Part shown: positions 9,371 to 18,760 of the stretch, one piece after another
Position numbering within the stretch: position 1 is the first letter of the stretch
Layout of the letters: each line of letters starts with the position of its first letter
Origin: Paludibacter sp.
GTDB taxonomy: Bacteria; Bacteroidota; Bacteroidia; Bacteroidales; Paludibacteraceae
Length of the DNA stretch: 51,916 nucleotides
Reading direction: 5' to 3'
NCBI GenBank assembly: GCA_028692715.1
Contig: JAQUWU010000035.1
Coordinates: 1-51,916, forward strand
Notes under the pieces: generated by a model
The model's input: only the letters and a program-made list of their open reading frames with translations
Databases searched by the model: none
Told to the model about the DNA's origin: nothing
Position numbers and translations under genes: made by a program

Positions 9371-9547
9371 TGAGTCGTTTCGACATAAAATCACAATAAC
9401 ACTTTATATATTGTCAGCTATATACTTTATCATTCCGATGTAGTATGTAATTTTCAAATTGGTATTAATATACTGATAGATCGTATGGCAATATAGAAAA
9501 CATCCTAAATCAATTTTTCAACATATATTCATTTATTATTATTTTTT

Positions 9548-11044
9548 ATGGAAAAACTTAACAGACAAACTGCAAACATCACCACTTCTTATCCTGAACG
9601 TATTATCCAATTTGGTGAAGGTAACTTTTTACGTGCTTTTATAGATTGGATCGTGTACAACATGAACCAAAAGGCAGATTTTAATTCAAGTGTTGTTGTT
9701 GTTCAACCACTCCCAAATGGAATGATTGATATGCTAAACGATCAGGATGGCTTGTACCATGTTAATTTACAAGGTCTTTCCAAAGGCGAAACTGTCAATA
9801 GTATTGAATTGATTGATGTTATCAGTCGTTCAATGAATCCATATACACAGTTTGACGAATATCTTAAACTTGCCGAGCAACCTGAAATACGTTTTGTAGT
9901 TTCCAACACAACAGAGGCTGGAATTGCATTTGACGACACTTGTAAACTTGACGATGCACCTGCAAGTTCGTATCCGGGAAAACTAACACAATTACTTTTC
10001 CACCGTTTTAAAACTTTTAACGGGGCTGCCGACAAAGGATTAATCATTTTCCCCTGTGAATTAATTTTCCACAATGGAACAGAATTGAAGAAGACAATTA
10101 ATCAATACATTGAATTATGGGAACTAGGGGCTGATTTTCAACATTGGTTCGATACTGCATGTGGAGTTTATTCAACATTGGTTGATAGAATTGTACCGGG
10201 TTATCCTCGTGAAACGATTAATGAAATTTTAGAAAGAATACAATTAGAGGATAAATTAGTTGTTCAGGCAGAGATTTTCCATTTATTAGTAATTGAAGCA
10301 CCTAAAAGCGTTGCTAAAGAATTTCCTGCAGATAAAGCGGGCTTAAATGTTCTTTTTGTACCGGATGAAAAACCCTACCACGAACGAAAGGTGACTTTAT
10401 TAAACGGACCTCATACCGTTTTGGCACCTGTAGCTTATTTGTCGGGCTTGAACATTGTAAAAGAAAGTTTAAGGGATGATGTAATCTCGAAATTCGTTTA
10501 TATGGTAATGTATAAAGAATTAATTGCAACGCTTGATTTGCCAAAAAAAGAGTTAATGAAATTTGCCGAAGACGTTTTGGAACGATTCAATAATCCTTTT
10601 GTTCATCATATGGTAACAAGTATAATGCTTAATTCGTTTCCAAAATATAAAACCCGCGATTTACCCGGACTTAAAAAATATCTGGAAAGAAAAGGTACTT
10701 TACCAGTAGGTCTTGTATTAGGTTTGGCTGCAATTATTACCTACTATAAAGGTGGAAAACGTGGAAATACAGAAATAGTTCCAAACGATGACAAAGCGAT
10801 TGTTGATTTGTTAAAAATATTATGGAGTATAAATGATTTTGATGTTATAGCAAAAGGAGTGCTGGCTGCTGAATTTATTTGGGGCGAAAACCTGAATGAA
10901 ATTCCCGGTTTAACAGAGAAATTATCATTTTATTTGAAATTAATTGATGAATTTGGAATGAAGGAAGCTGTAAGGTCCATTGTATCAAAAAGATACAACT
11001 TAAGTGTAAAAATGGATTTCGAACTGCCTAAATTTGAGCTGTAA
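9548..11044 (+). CDS. uxaB: Tagaturonate reductase (altronate oxidoreductase)
   Basis: 498 residues, close to the usual 480-500. It reduces D-tagaturonate to D-altronate with NADH in galacturonate breakdown. IIQFGEGNFLRAFIDWIVYNMN is the N-terminal nucleotide-binding segment of the mannitol dehydrogenase superfamily; VVSNTTEAGIAFD follows, and KVTLLNGPHTVLAPVAYLSG carries the catalytic Lys-Asn-His cluster of this family. uxaA follows 109 bp downstream on the same strand. Uronate isomerase (uxaC) and the KDG kinase/aldolase are not in the window. A fructuronate reductase (UxuB) is the nearest alternative; pairing with altronate dehydratase favours UxaB. Confidence 0.92.
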   Translation: MEKLNRQTANITTSYPERIIQFGEGNFLRAFIDWIVYNMNQKADFNSSVVVVQPLPNGMIDMLNDQDGLYHVNLQGLSKGETVNSIELIDVISRSMNPYTQFDEYLKLAEQPEIRFVVSNTTEAGIAFDDTCKLDDAPASSYPGKLTQLLFHRFKTFNGAADKGLIIFPCELIFHNGTELKKTINQYIELWELGADFQHWFDTACGVYSTLVDRIVPGYPRETINEILERIQLEDKLVVQAEIFHLLVIEAPKSVAKEFPADKAGLNVLFVPDEKPYHERKVTLLNGPHTVLAPVAYLSGLNIVKESLRDDVISKFVYMVMYKELIATLDLPKKELMKFAEDVLERFNNPFVHHMVTSIMLNSFPKYKTRDLPGLKKYLERKGTLPVGLVLGLAAIITYYKGGKRGNTEIVPNDDKAIVDLLKILWSINDFDVIAKGVLAAEFIWGENLNEIPGLTEKLSFYLKLIDEFGMKEAVRSIVSKRYNLSVKMDFELPKFEL

Positions 11045-11136
11045 TTGTTATTAAACTATGCCAATAAGTTAATTATTTGTAAATGAAATAAAAACAAATT
11101 ACATATAATTGATGTTTAGAGTAAATAGTAATTGAT

Positions 11137-11143
11137 AAAGGAG
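11137..11143 (+). promoter_or_regulatory. Shine-Dalgarno-like site before uxaA
   Basis: AAAGGAG lies 10 nt before the uxaA ATG. Such a site is rare among genes in this window, where starts are otherwise preceded by A/T-rich sequence. Confidence 0.5.
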
Positions 11144-11153
11144 TAAGATATTA

Positions 11154-12638
11154 ATGAAGTATTTAAAAATAAATCCTGCAGATAATGTTGCAGTCGTATT
11201 AGTAGCTTTACAAGTTGGCGAAAAAGTTCTGGTTGATGGTAAAGAAATTACCATCAACGCTGAAATACCAATGGGGCATAAATTTGCATTGAAAAATATT
11301 CCTGAAAACGAGAATATTGTAAAATACGGCTATCCAATTGGTCATGCACGTGAAAATATAAACGTAGGTGATTGGGTAAACGAAAAAACCATCAAAACAA
11401 ATCTCGAAGGATTACTCGATTACGAATATAATCCTCAGGATGTGAACGTTGATATTCCAAACCGAAATCTCACATTTAAAGGCTACAAGCGTTCAAACGG
11501 TGAAGTAGGAGTAAGGAATGAAATCTGGATTATCCCTACTGTTGGTTGTGTGAACGGCACAATAAATTTGTTGGCTGAGAAACTCCGCATGGAAACTCAG
11601 TTGAAAGGTGTCGATGCAATTGTTGCTTATCCTCACAATTATGGTTGCTCACAACTGGGCGATGACCATGAAAACACCCGTAAAGTGTTGCGTAATATGG
11701 TGCTTCATCCTAATGCTGGTGGTGTTTTAGTTGTTGGATTAGGTTGCGAAAACAATCAAGTAAGTGCATTCCGTGAAATGTTAGGTAATTTCGACGAAAG
11801 TCGCATTAAATTCATGGAAACCCAGAAAGTAGAAGACGAAGATGAAGTTGGAATGACATTACTACATGAAATTTACGATGTTGTTTCGAAAGATAGACGT
11901 GAAGATGTTTCGATTGCTGAACTAAAAATTGGGTTGAAATGTGGTGGCTCTGATGGTCTTTCAGGCATTACAGCAAATCCATTATTGGGTGTTTTCTCCG
12001 ATTTTCTGATTGCTCAGGGTGGAAGTACTGTATTGACTGAAGTCCCAGAAATGTTTGGTGCTGAAACTATTCTAATGAACCGTTGTGTAAATAAAAACAT
12101 GTTTGATAAAACAGTTTTGTTGATCAACGATTTCAAGGATTATTTTACGAAAAACAATCAACCTATTTACGAAAATCCTTCACCGGGAAATAAGGCAGGT
12201 GGAATTTCTACACTCGAAGAAAAGTCACTTGGTTGTACTCAAAAATGTGGTAAATCGCTGATAAAAGACGTTTTATTGTATGGAGAACAAATCAAAACCA
12301 AAGGATTGAATCTGTTAAGTGCTCCTGGAAACGACTTAGTTGCTGCTACAGCGTTGGGTTCGAGTGGTTGTCATATGGTATTGTTCACCACCGGACGAGG
12401 TACTCCGTTTGGCAGTTTTGTACCAACGCTGAAAATTTCAACAAATACAGCCCTTTATACTCGTAAAGGCAGTTGGATTGACTTTAATGCGGGTACTATT
12501 GTTGAAAATGAATCCATCGAGAAAGTAAACGAACGCTTTATCGATTATATTATTAAAGTGGCAAGCGGTGAATTTGTAAATAACGAAAAGAAAAATTATA
12601 GAGAAATAGCCATTTTTAAAACGGGTGTAACTCTTTAA
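11154..12638 (+). CDS. uxaA: Altronate dehydratase
   Basis: 494 residues, the full family length. It dehydrates D-altronate to 2-keto-3-deoxygluconate. The N-terminal SAF domain (about residues 1-95) contains NPADNVAVVL and PMGHKFALKNI. The catalytic UxaA/GarD part follows, with conserved cysteines in PTVGCVNGT, HNYGCSQLGDD, VVGLGCENNQ and LKCGGSDGLSGITANPLLG, plus EKSLGCTQKCGKS and the C-terminal TGRGTPFGSFVPTLKISTN. It is cotranscribed with uxaB and ends before a bidirectional hairpin. Galactarate dehydratase is a related alternative, but the partner gene and the length favour UxaA. Confidence 0.93.
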   Translation: MKYLKINPADNVAVVLVALQVGEKVLVDGKEITINAEIPMGHKFALKNIPENENIVKYGYPIGHARENINVGDWVNEKTIKTNLEGLLDYEYNPQDVNVDIPNRNLTFKGYKRSNGEVGVRNEIWIIPTVGCVNGTINLLAEKLRMETQLKGVDAIVAYPHNYGCSQLGDDHENTRKVLRNMVLHPNAGGVLVVGLGCENNQVSAFREMLGNFDESRIKFMETQKVEDEDEVGMTLLHEIYDVVSKDRREDVSIAELKIGLKCGGSDGLSGITANPLLGVFSDFLIAQGGSTVLTEVPEMFGAETILMNRCVNKNMFDKTVLLINDFKDYFTKNNQPIYENPSPGNKAGGISTLEEKSLGCTQKCGKSLIKDVLLYGEQIKTKGLNLLSAPGNDLVAATALGSSGCHMVLFTTGRGTPFGSFVPTLKISTNTALYTRKGSWIDFNAGTIVENESIEKVNERFIDYIIKVASGEFVNNEKKNYREIAIFKTGVTL

Positions 12639-12661
12639 TAAATAATCAAATAACAATATTG

Positions 12662-12701
12662 AACCTAACTTTTTTATATTTAAAAAAGTAAGGTTTTTAT
12701 T
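12662..12701 (+). terminator. Terminator between convergent uxaA and the DUF255 gene
   Basis: AACCTAACTTTTTT pairs with AAAAAAGTAAGGTT with one mismatch and is followed by TTTATTTTT on the plus strand. The stem also starts with an A/T run on the other side, so it may serve both convergent genes. Confidence 0.75.
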
Positions 12702-12703
12702 TT

Positions 12704-14746
12704 TCAGTTATTCAACAATCGTTTCATTATTTCCAGTGCTTTATTCACATTATCAATCGGTTGAAAACAGGTTTTGTTTTTGCAAATATAAATCAGCGTT
12801 TCATTTTCCACATATTTTCCTTCCAGAATGGGTAACCTGGCTTCAAAAGAACCTCCACTCAAAATAATATTGGGTAAAAAGTGAGATTCAATGTCTTTCC
12901 GTAAAATTTCACAATTATCACCAATAATCGCGACTTCAAAAGGCTCAACAGCACACCATAGCATTAATATGTCCCAATTCGAACCATAAATACCAATATC
13001 CATGATATTCTGTTTTACATTCGATAGCATTATTTTCGTTTTTTCGATAAAATCATCCTTATAGAAATAATGACCCAATTGAAATAGGTTTTTTGCCATG
13101 GTTGAATTGGAAGATGGTATAACATTATCCGAAAGCTCCATTTTTCGGGCTATTAAAGCAGGATCAAGATCCGATGTGTAATAAAACATCCCACTATTCG
13201 AATCGTAGAAATGAGACAAACTGTAATGAGTCAAATTCATCGCTTTGGACAACCACTTTTCATCGAAAGTGGCTTTATAAAGAGATATAAAAGCTTCTAT
13301 TACAAATGCATAATCATCTAAGAACCCATTAATACTTGCTTTTCCGTTGTTGAAATTCCTGTGCAGTTTATTTTCTGATGTTTTGAGTTTATCAAGTATG
13401 AAATCAGCATTTTTCGTAGCAATTTCTAAATATAGCGGTTTATTGAAAACTCTGTATGCATCAGCAAATGCTTTAATCATCAGGCCATTCCACGAAGTTA
13501 GAATTTTATCATCCAATCCGGGGTGAATTCTCTTATTCCTAAATTTTAAAAGTGTTTGTTTTGATACCGAAAGCTTTTCATTTAGCTCAACGGTAGTAAT
13601 ATTATATTTTTTGGATAACGAAGTTGAATTTTCAGAAGTAAATAAAATATTGTTTCCATCTTCCCAATTTCCATTTTCAGTAATATTGAAATAATCAATA
13701 AACAAATTAGCCTGATTACCTAAAATGTCTATTAATTCTTTATAAGTCCAAACATAAAATTTACCTTCCACCCCTTCACTGTCAGCATCAATTGATGAAT
13801 AAAAGCCACCTTCTGCCCGTGAAAGTTCTCTCTGAACAAATTCCAGCGTGTCTTCAACAATCACTTTATATTTAGCCTCTTTTGTTTGTTGATATGCCAT
13901 CGAATACAAACTCACTAATTGAGCATTATCGTATAGCATTTTTTCAAAGTGAGGAACTTTCCATTTTTCATCAGTAGAATAGCGGGAGAATCCGCCTCCA
14001 ATCTGATCATAGATCCCCCCATTGGCCATTTTGGTTAATGACAGATTAACAGCAGTCAGCACTTCTGGGTCACCTGTAATGGCATGATATTGAAGCAAAA
14101 ACATATCTCCAACAGGAAGTGGAAATTTTGGCGAACCATTTTGACCGCCGTTGATATAATCCATTTGATTTTTCCATTTCGAGACAATCGTATCCAAGTC
14201 ATTCATCATAAATTCCTGTACCGGAGAACCGGATATAACTAATTCATTTGTTTGCAGGTTTTTTGTCAGCGAACTGGCTTGTGATTCTGTTTTATCGGGA
14301 AATTGTTTTACAAAATTCAGAATTTGTGATAGCACATCAAGCCATTGTGTTGAAGGGAAATAAGTCCCACCGTAAATTGGTCGTCCATCGGGTAATGTTA
14401 TGCAGTTTAATGGCCAGCCACCACGTCCCGTCATAAGTTGAACAGCATTCATATACACCTGATCAATATCAGGTCGTTCCTCCCTGTCAACTTTAATTGA
14501 GACAAAGTGTTCGTTCATAAAAACTGCAACATTTTCATCTTCGAAACTTTCGTGTTCCATCACGTGACACCAATGGCAAGCCGCATACCCAATACTTACA
14601 ATAATCAGTTTATTCTCTTTTTTTGCTTTTTCAAGGGCTTCGTGGCCCCATGAATACCAATTTACAGGATTATGAGCATGTTGTAATAAATACGGACTGC
14701 TTTCGTGGATTAATTGATTTGTGTGTTTATGTTGTGTTTTGTACAT
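12704..14746 (-). CDS. DUF255 thioredoxin-fold protein (YyaL/SPATA20 family)
   Basis: 680 residues, the usual length of the family. The N-terminal DUF255 thioredoxin-like domain (about residues 1-165) starts with [20 protein letters not shown] and has CHWC at 57-60, then [12 protein letters not shown]-like and [15 protein letters not shown] motifs. The rest is an alpha/alpha barrel resembling N-acylglucosamine epimerase and cellobiose epimerase folds ([39 protein letters not shown]). The biochemical role of bacterial members is not established; a redox or sugar-related role is guessed from the folds. It stands alone, convergent with uxaA. Confidence 0.9.
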   Translation of the reverse strand: MYKTQHKHTNQLIHESSPYLLQHAHNPVNWYSWGHEALEKAKKENKLIIVSIGYAACHWCHVMEHESFEDENVAVFMNEHFVSIKVDREERPDIDQVYMNAVQLMTGRGGWPLNCITLPDGRPIYGGTYFPSTQWLDVLSQILNFVKQFPDKTESQASSLTKNLQTNELVISGSPVQEFMMNDLDTIVSKWKNQMDYINGGQNGSPKFPLPVGDMFLLQYHAITGDPEVLTAVNLSLTKMANGGIYDQIGGGFSRYSTDEKWKVPHFEKMLYDNAQLVSLYSMAYQQTKEAKYKVIVEDTLEFVQRELSRAEGGFYSSIDADSEGVEGKFYVWTYKELIDILGNQANLFIDYFNITENGNWEDGNNILFTSENSTSLSKKYNITTVELNEKLSVSKQTLLKFRNKRIHPGLDDKILTSWNGLMIKAFADAYRVFNKPLYLEIATKNADFILDKLKTSENKLHRNFNNGKASINGFLDDYAFVIEAFISLYKATFDEKWLSKAMNLTHYSLSHFYDSNSGMFYYTSDLDPALIARKMELSDNVIPSSNSTMAKNLFQLGHYFYKDDFIEKTKIMLSNVKQNIMDIGIYGSNWDILMLWCAVEPFEVAIIGDNCEILRKDIESHFLPNIILSGGSFEARLPILEGKYVENETLIYICKNKTCFQPIDNVNKALEIMKRLLNN

Positions 14747-14811
14747 GATTCTATCTTTTTTGATTAAACGGTTGTTAGTTCGAAAAAGTTTTTAAATAAG
14801 AATATCTAAAA

Positions 14812-14848
14812 AAATAAAACAGTCAAAGTTATTAATAACTTTGACTGT
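14812..14848 (-). terminator. Perfect 30-bp palindromic terminator for the redox operon
   Basis: Positions 14819-14848 are a perfect inverted repeat with half-site ACAGTCAAAGTTATT and no unpaired centre. On the minus strand it is followed by TTTATTTTTTT, so it ends transcription of the operon running from 19030 to 14895. Confidence 0.85.
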
Positions 14849-14894
14849 AATTAAGTTTTATCCCTACGGACTATTTATCAACTCCTGATTGGCC

Positions 14895-16055
14895 TTAATA
14901 ACTCATTTCTACAATTTTAGCAGCATCTGCCGGAGTAAGTTTTTGATTTTCACCCAGCCCCATCCAACCACGATCGCTAAAGCGTTTTGAAATTTTTTCT
15001 GCCGTACCTGAATAATCAGTGGTATATTCCGACAATTTAGTCTTAATACCTACAGAATGGAAAAACGTCTCCGTTTTATCAATTCCAGCTTTTGCTTTCT
15101 CTTCAATGGTTCCGTCAGTCACACCCCAGATACGTTCTGCATATTGTGCTAACTTTTCCTTTTTTGAATCAAAATTATAGCGGTAATGACTTGGAGCAAT
15201 AATCGCTAGTGTGCGGGCATGGTCTATGCCAAAGATAGCTGTCAACTCATGTCCCATCATATGTACCGCCCAATCCTGAGGAACTCCTTGTCCGATTAAT
15301 CCATTTAAAGCCATTGTACAACTCCACATGAAATTAGAAGCTGCTTTATAATCTGAAGTATCTTTCAGTATAGCAGGAGCTATTTCAACTAAAGTTTGTA
15401 AAATACTTTCTGCAAAACGATCTTGTAATAACGAATCATTCGGATAAGTCATATATTGTTCCAATACATGTGTATATGCATCCACCAACCCGTTGGCAAT
15501 TTGTTTTTGTGGAATAGAACTGACTACCTGCGGATCGAGGATAGAGAACTTTGGATATAAAACCGGGCTACCCGTTGCTAATTTTTCTTTTGTTTCTCTG
15601 CGTGTAATAACAAATCCTGAATTCATTTCAGACCCTGTGGCTGGCATAGTTAAAACAGTTCCAAAGGGTATTCCTTTTAGAATCGGTTTTCTTGTTGATA
15701 AAATGTCCCATGGTGTTTCACCTTCGTATTCAGCAGCAGCCGATAAAAATTTAGTTCCATCAATGACTGAACCACCACCAACGGCTAACAGAAATGTGAT
15801 TTTTTGTGTTTTGACTACTTTTAATGCATCCAACATTACTTCATATTCCGGATTTGCAGGTATTCCTCCGAACGCCACAACTTCAAAAGCAGACAAAGCA
15901 TTTTTTACTTGTTCATAAATACCGTTTTTTTTGATGCTTCCACCACCGTAAAGCATAAGTATCTTGGCATTGGCAGGAATCTCTTTCGCTAGATTCGCAA
16001 TTTTATCTTTTCCGAAAATGATTTTAGTCGGATTTTTAAATTCAAAATTATTCAT
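14895..16055 (-). CDS. Iron-containing alcohol dehydrogenase, YqhD-like aldehyde reductase
   Basis: 386 residues, matching YqhD (387). It probably reduces aldehydes to alcohols with NADPH. The NADPH site includes YGGGS (36-40) and GGGSVIDGTK (93-102). The metal ligands are visible at Asp192 and His196 (GLVDAYTHVLEQ), His265 (DWAVHMMGHEL) and His279 (GIDHARTL), nearly collinear with E. coli YqhD Asp194, His198, His267 and His281. It is the last gene of the MarR-containing operon, 19 bp after the MDR reductase gene. This fits detoxification of short-chain or lipid-derived aldehydes. Confidence 0.93.
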   Translation of the reverse strand: MNNFEFKNPTKIIFGKDKIANLAKEIPANAKILMLYGGGSIKKNGIYEQVKNALSAFEVVAFGGIPANPEYEVMLDALKVVKTQKITFLLAVGGGSVIDGTKFLSAAAEYEGETPWDILSTRKPILKGIPFGTVLTMPATGSEMNSGFVITRRETKEKLATGSPVLYPKFSILDPQVVSSIPQKQIANGLVDAYTHVLEQYMTYPNDSLLQDRFAESILQTLVEIAPAILKDTSDYKAASNFMWSCTMALNGLIGQGVPQDWAVHMMGHELTAIFGIDHARTLAIIAPSHYRYNFDSKKEKLAQYAERIWGVTDGTIEEKAKAGIDKTETFFHSVGIKTKLSEYTTDYSGTAEKISKRFSDRGWMGLGENQKLTPADAAKIVEMSY

Positions 16056-16074
16056 ATTATTGTTTGTTAGCTAT

Positions 16075-17070
16075 TTATATTTTAACGATCATTTTACCCA
16101 TATTTTTTCCTTCAAAAAGATCAATGAAAGCCTGAGGAATGAGTTCAAAACCTTCGACTATTGTTTCAGAATAAGTCAGCTTTCCTTCTTTCAACCAGGT
16201 TGATAACTGAGCGATTCCAGCAGGAAATTTAGCTGCAAAGTTTCCAACAATGAATCCTTGCATCAATGCGCTGTTTTTCACCAAGGTAGATTCTACTCTC
16301 GGACCCATAGGAACTGTTGTTTCATTATAAACAGATATGGATCCACAAACCATAACCCTTGCAAACTTATTGATATTAGCCAGTACCCCATCGGATATAT
16401 TGCCACCTACATTATCAAAATACAAGTCAACACCATTCGGACAAGCTTCTGCAATCGCATCTTTCATGTTCTTGGTAGTCTTGTAATTGATGGCTTCATC
16501 AAAACCAAATTTTGATTTCAGCATTTCTACTTTTTCGTCGCTACCGGCAATGCCAATTACCCGGCAACCCAAAATCTTTCCAATTTGCCCAACTACACTA
16601 CCTACAGCACCGGCTGCACCTGAAACTACCAATGTTTCACCTTTTTGAGGTTTTCCAATTTCAGTTAATCCGAAATAAGCTGTTAACCCAGTCATTCCAA
16701 GAATTCCCAAATAAGCCGATAATGGAGCCAAAGTAGCATCTACCTTATATAAACCGTTTCCGTCTGATTTTTGAAATTCTTTCCATTCGAGCATTCCAGA
16801 AACAAAATCGCCTTTACTGAAGCCCTCTAAGTTTGATTCTGTAACTTCAGCCACAATGCCGGAACTTACAGGTTGATGCAGTTGAAAGGGTAGGGCATAT
16901 GATTTTGCATCAATCATTCTACCTCTTAAATAGGGATCTACTGAAACATAAGCTGTTTTTAAAAGCATTTCTGCTTTCCCGGGTTGAGGAATTTCTTCTT
17001 CTATAAATTTAAAATCTGACAACTGAGGTTTCCCTACCGGTCTTTTATCTAATAATATTACTTTGTTCAT
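16075..17070 (-). CDS. NADP-dependent MDR oxidoreductase (CurA/leukotriene B4 dehydrogenase-like)
   Basis: 331 residues of the zinc-independent medium-chain reductase family. The N-terminal part includes VSVDPYLRGRM, typical of the PTGR/CurA/YncB group. GMTGLTAYFGL and VSGAAGAVGSVVGQIGK form the Rossmann dinucleotide site (about residues 130-160), and DLYFDNVGG follows. Members reduce alpha,beta-unsaturated ketones and aldehydes with NADPH. In this operon it may pair with the YqhD-like enzyme to remove reactive enals and aldehydes, an inference from context. It begins 31 bp after the marR gene. Confidence 0.9.
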   Translation of the reverse strand: MNKVILLDKRPVGKPQLSDFKFIEEEIPQPGKAEMLLKTAYVSVDPYLRGRMIDAKSYALPFQLHQPVSSGIVAEVTESNLEGFSKGDFVSGMLEWKEFQKSDGNGLYKVDATLAPLSAYLGILGMTGLTAYFGLTEIGKPQKGETLVVSGAAGAVGSVVGQIGKILGCRVIGIAGSDEKVEMLKSKFGFDEAINYKTTKNMKDAIAEACPNGVDLYFDNVGGNISDGVLANINKFARVMVCGSISVYNETTVPMGPRVESTLVKNSALMQGFIVGNFAAKFPAGIAQLSTWLKEGKLTYSETIVEGFELIPQAFIDLFEGKNMGKMIVKI

Positions 17071-17101
17071 TTTGTTTTTGTTGTTAACTATTTATTCTAT
17101 T

Positions 17102-17551
17102 TTAATCTCTGATTTTATCTAAAAGTCTGTTTAGTTCCCGAACTTCGTCAAGTGTAAGATTCTTCAACAGAGCATCTGCTTTTAGCTCGCAATCGTCAGA
17201 GTCTGACAAAAGTGCCAGTCCTTTTTCATTAATAACTACATCTTTCTGTCTTCTATCTACTGCATTTTCTGTTCGATCGATATAGCCTTTTTCAAAGAGT
17301 TTATCTACAATCCGACTTACATCGGAATTTTTATCCAACAAACGTTCTTTTAAAAATCCGATGGATAAAGGAGTTTCTGTTTTATATTCATACAAAATTT
17401 TTAAAATATTGTATTGAGGTTCAGTCAATCCATGTTTTCTCAGTGATTGCAAAAAGTCATAACTCAATTGCTTGATTGTAAAGTTTAAATTAACTAATCC
17501 CTTGTGATAATCATTCCGAAACCGTCCTTTTATTTCATCTTCAATTTTCAT
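17102..17551 (-). CDS. MarR family transcriptional regulator
   Basis: 149 residues with the MarR winged-helix layout: dimer helices at both ends, the recognition region LTEPQYNILKILYEY and the wing DRTENAVDRRQKDVVINEKG. VSRIVDKLFEKGYIDR is the DNA-recognition helix region. No cysteine is placed as in OhrR; the only Cys is near the C-terminus (DDCELKAD), so redox sensing through that residue is possible but unsupported. It sits inside the redox operon, 5 bp after the DoxX gene, suggesting autoregulation. Confidence 0.93.
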   Translation of the reverse strand: MKIEDEIKGRFRNDYHKGLVNLNFTIKQLSYDFLQSLRKHGLTEPQYNILKILYEYKTETPLSIGFLKERLLDKNSDVSRIVDKLFEKGYIDRTENAVDRRQKDVVINEKGLALLSDSDDCELKADALLKNLTLDEVRELNRLLDKIRD

Positions 17552-17556
17552 AAGTC

Positions 17557-17907
17557 TTATAATTTTAGGAGTTCTGGATTACGAAGAAAACCTGTAATCC
17601 ATACCAAAATAAGTACTACCGATGGAATCATAATGCTCATACCTTCCGTCATGTGAATGATAATTGCTCCGCCCATGTAAGAACTTAGAAGAAGCAATCC
17701 TATTTTATTTGTTTTGGGAATTAAAAATAATAATGCAGAAACGATTTCACCAATGGCTATAATAATACGCCAATCACTCAATTTCATTTGTTCCATTTGT
17801 TCCGGATGTAAAAATTTTCCGCTGGCACTGAATAAAAATAAAGCTGTCAATAATCCTGAAATCACCCAGGCAATAATATTACTTACTTTACTAATGTTTG
17901 TTGTCAT
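17557..17907 (-). CDS. DoxX-like four-helix membrane protein
   Basis: 116 residues with four predicted membrane helices (about residues 10-30, 47-63, 67-85 and 90-108). The LFSASGKFLHPEQME segment after helix 1 is typical of the DoxX/DoxX-like family. Functions in bacteria are poorly defined; some members take part in thiosulfate or thiol redox chemistry at the membrane. It lies between the methyltransferase gene (33 bp) and marR (5 bp) in the operon. Confidence 0.8.
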   Translation of the reverse strand: MTTNISKVSNIIAWVISGLLTALFLFSASGKFLHPEQMEQMKLSDWRIIIAIGEIVSALLFLIPKTNKIGLLLLSSYMGGAIIIHMTEGMSIMIPSVVLILVWITGFLRNPELLKL

Positions 17908-17940
17908 AATCTCTTGTTTTTAAATTAAATTTTTGTTTAA

Positions 17941-18528
17941 TTATTTTGTTGCAATTACTCTTATAACAGAGGCTTTCCCAATATGCAGAAGTCCTTCGTT
18001 AAGTTCAATATCTAATTCCGAGAATTGAATGTCGTTCATTGTTTTAAAATCTGATTTTAATTCTTCAACAGATAAAAGCATTGATAGATTTCGTGGTCCA
18101 CCGGAATTGTTTTCAAGTTGATTCTTAGAAAATCCTTCTATAATCAATTTTCTACCTGGTTTTAAGTATTTTACTAATTTCCGGTGATTTTCTTCCCTGT
18201 TATCTGTATGAACATAAATCAAAACGATAGCATCAAAACTTTTTTCTTCATTTTCAAAATCTTCAATAGTAGAAATCTGATAATCAATAGTTACATTATT
18301 CTTCAACGCCAATTTCTCTGCTTTCTTTTTCGCCTCAAAACTACTGTCAAAAGCCACAACTTTCCAACCTTGTGTAGCTGCATAAACAGCATTTCTTCCT
18401 TCACCTTCAGCAGGAAAAAGTATCCTTCCCGGTTGAAGTTTTAAAAGTTCTTCCTTAAAAAATCCATTTGGCTCTGTACCATACACATATTCTTCCTGTG
18501 CATAGCGTTGGTTCCAACTATTTTCCAT
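17941..18528 (-). CDS. Class I SAM-dependent methyltransferase (TehB/thiopurine-type)
   Basis: 195 residues. WNQRYAQEEYVYGTEPNGF is the classic opening of TehB-like and tellurite/thiol methyltransferases. LFPAEGEGRNAVYAA is SAM motif I (GxGxxG-like, with EGEGRN), VVAFDSS motif II with the acidic residue, and FDAIVLIYVH the motif IV region. Its start codon overlaps the stop of the upstream small membrane protein gene (TAATG), a sign of translational coupling. Methylation of a toxic small molecule such as a thiol or oxyanion is plausible but not shown. Confidence 0.85.
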   Translation of the reverse strand: MENSWNQRYAQEEYVYGTEPNGFFKEELLKLQPGRILFPAEGEGRNAVYAATQGWKVVAFDSSFEAKKKAEKLALKNNVTIDYQISTIEDFENEEKSFDAIVLIYVHTDNREENHRKLVKYLKPGRKLIIEGFSKNQLENNSGGPRNLSMLLSVEELKSDFKTMNDIQFSELDIELNEGLLHIGKASVIRVIATK

Positions 18529-18758
18529 TATTTCTCGTTTATTTTGCGTTCCAATTCATCTAGTCTATCATTGGCAGCATGTACCATCAAAACAAAACGG
18601 ACAAAGGGCATTCCCAATAAAAATAAAGCCGTTGAAGTGATAAGCCCTAACCATTCAAAATTGATGATATTGGCAATTATACCTATTAATCCTAATAAAG
18701 TGGCAATAACTCCAGCAGGAACACCTAGTGGACATCTTAATTTTTTCTTTTCTTCCAT
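18528..18758 (-). CDS. Small two-helix membrane protein, function unknown
   Basis: 76 residues with two hydrophobic segments (about residues 13-32 and 36-55) and a charged C-terminal helix, DRLDELERKINEK. The N-terminus has a CPLGVPAG motif. I do not recognise a named family with certainty. It starts 2 bp after the thioredoxin-like gene and overlaps the methyltransferase start by one base, so it is clearly an operon member. Its tight coupling is the main evidence that it is real. Confidence 0.75.
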   Translation of the reverse strand: MEEKKKLRCPLGVPAGVIATLLGLIGIIANIINFEWLGLITSTALFLLGMPFVRFVLMVHAANDRLDELERKINEK

Positions 18759-18760
18759 TT

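Larger units (their letters stand above)
8876..9547. other. Control region between divergent pectin/galacturonate units
   Basis: This 672-bp stretch has no credible gene. It holds a minus promoter near 8920, a perfect 22-bp palindrome at 9099-9120, a plus promoter at 9237-9244 and a roughly 300-nt uxaB leader with a hairpin followed by a T-rich run at 9343-9370. Its size and structure suggest regulated expression of both sides. Confidence 0.6.
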
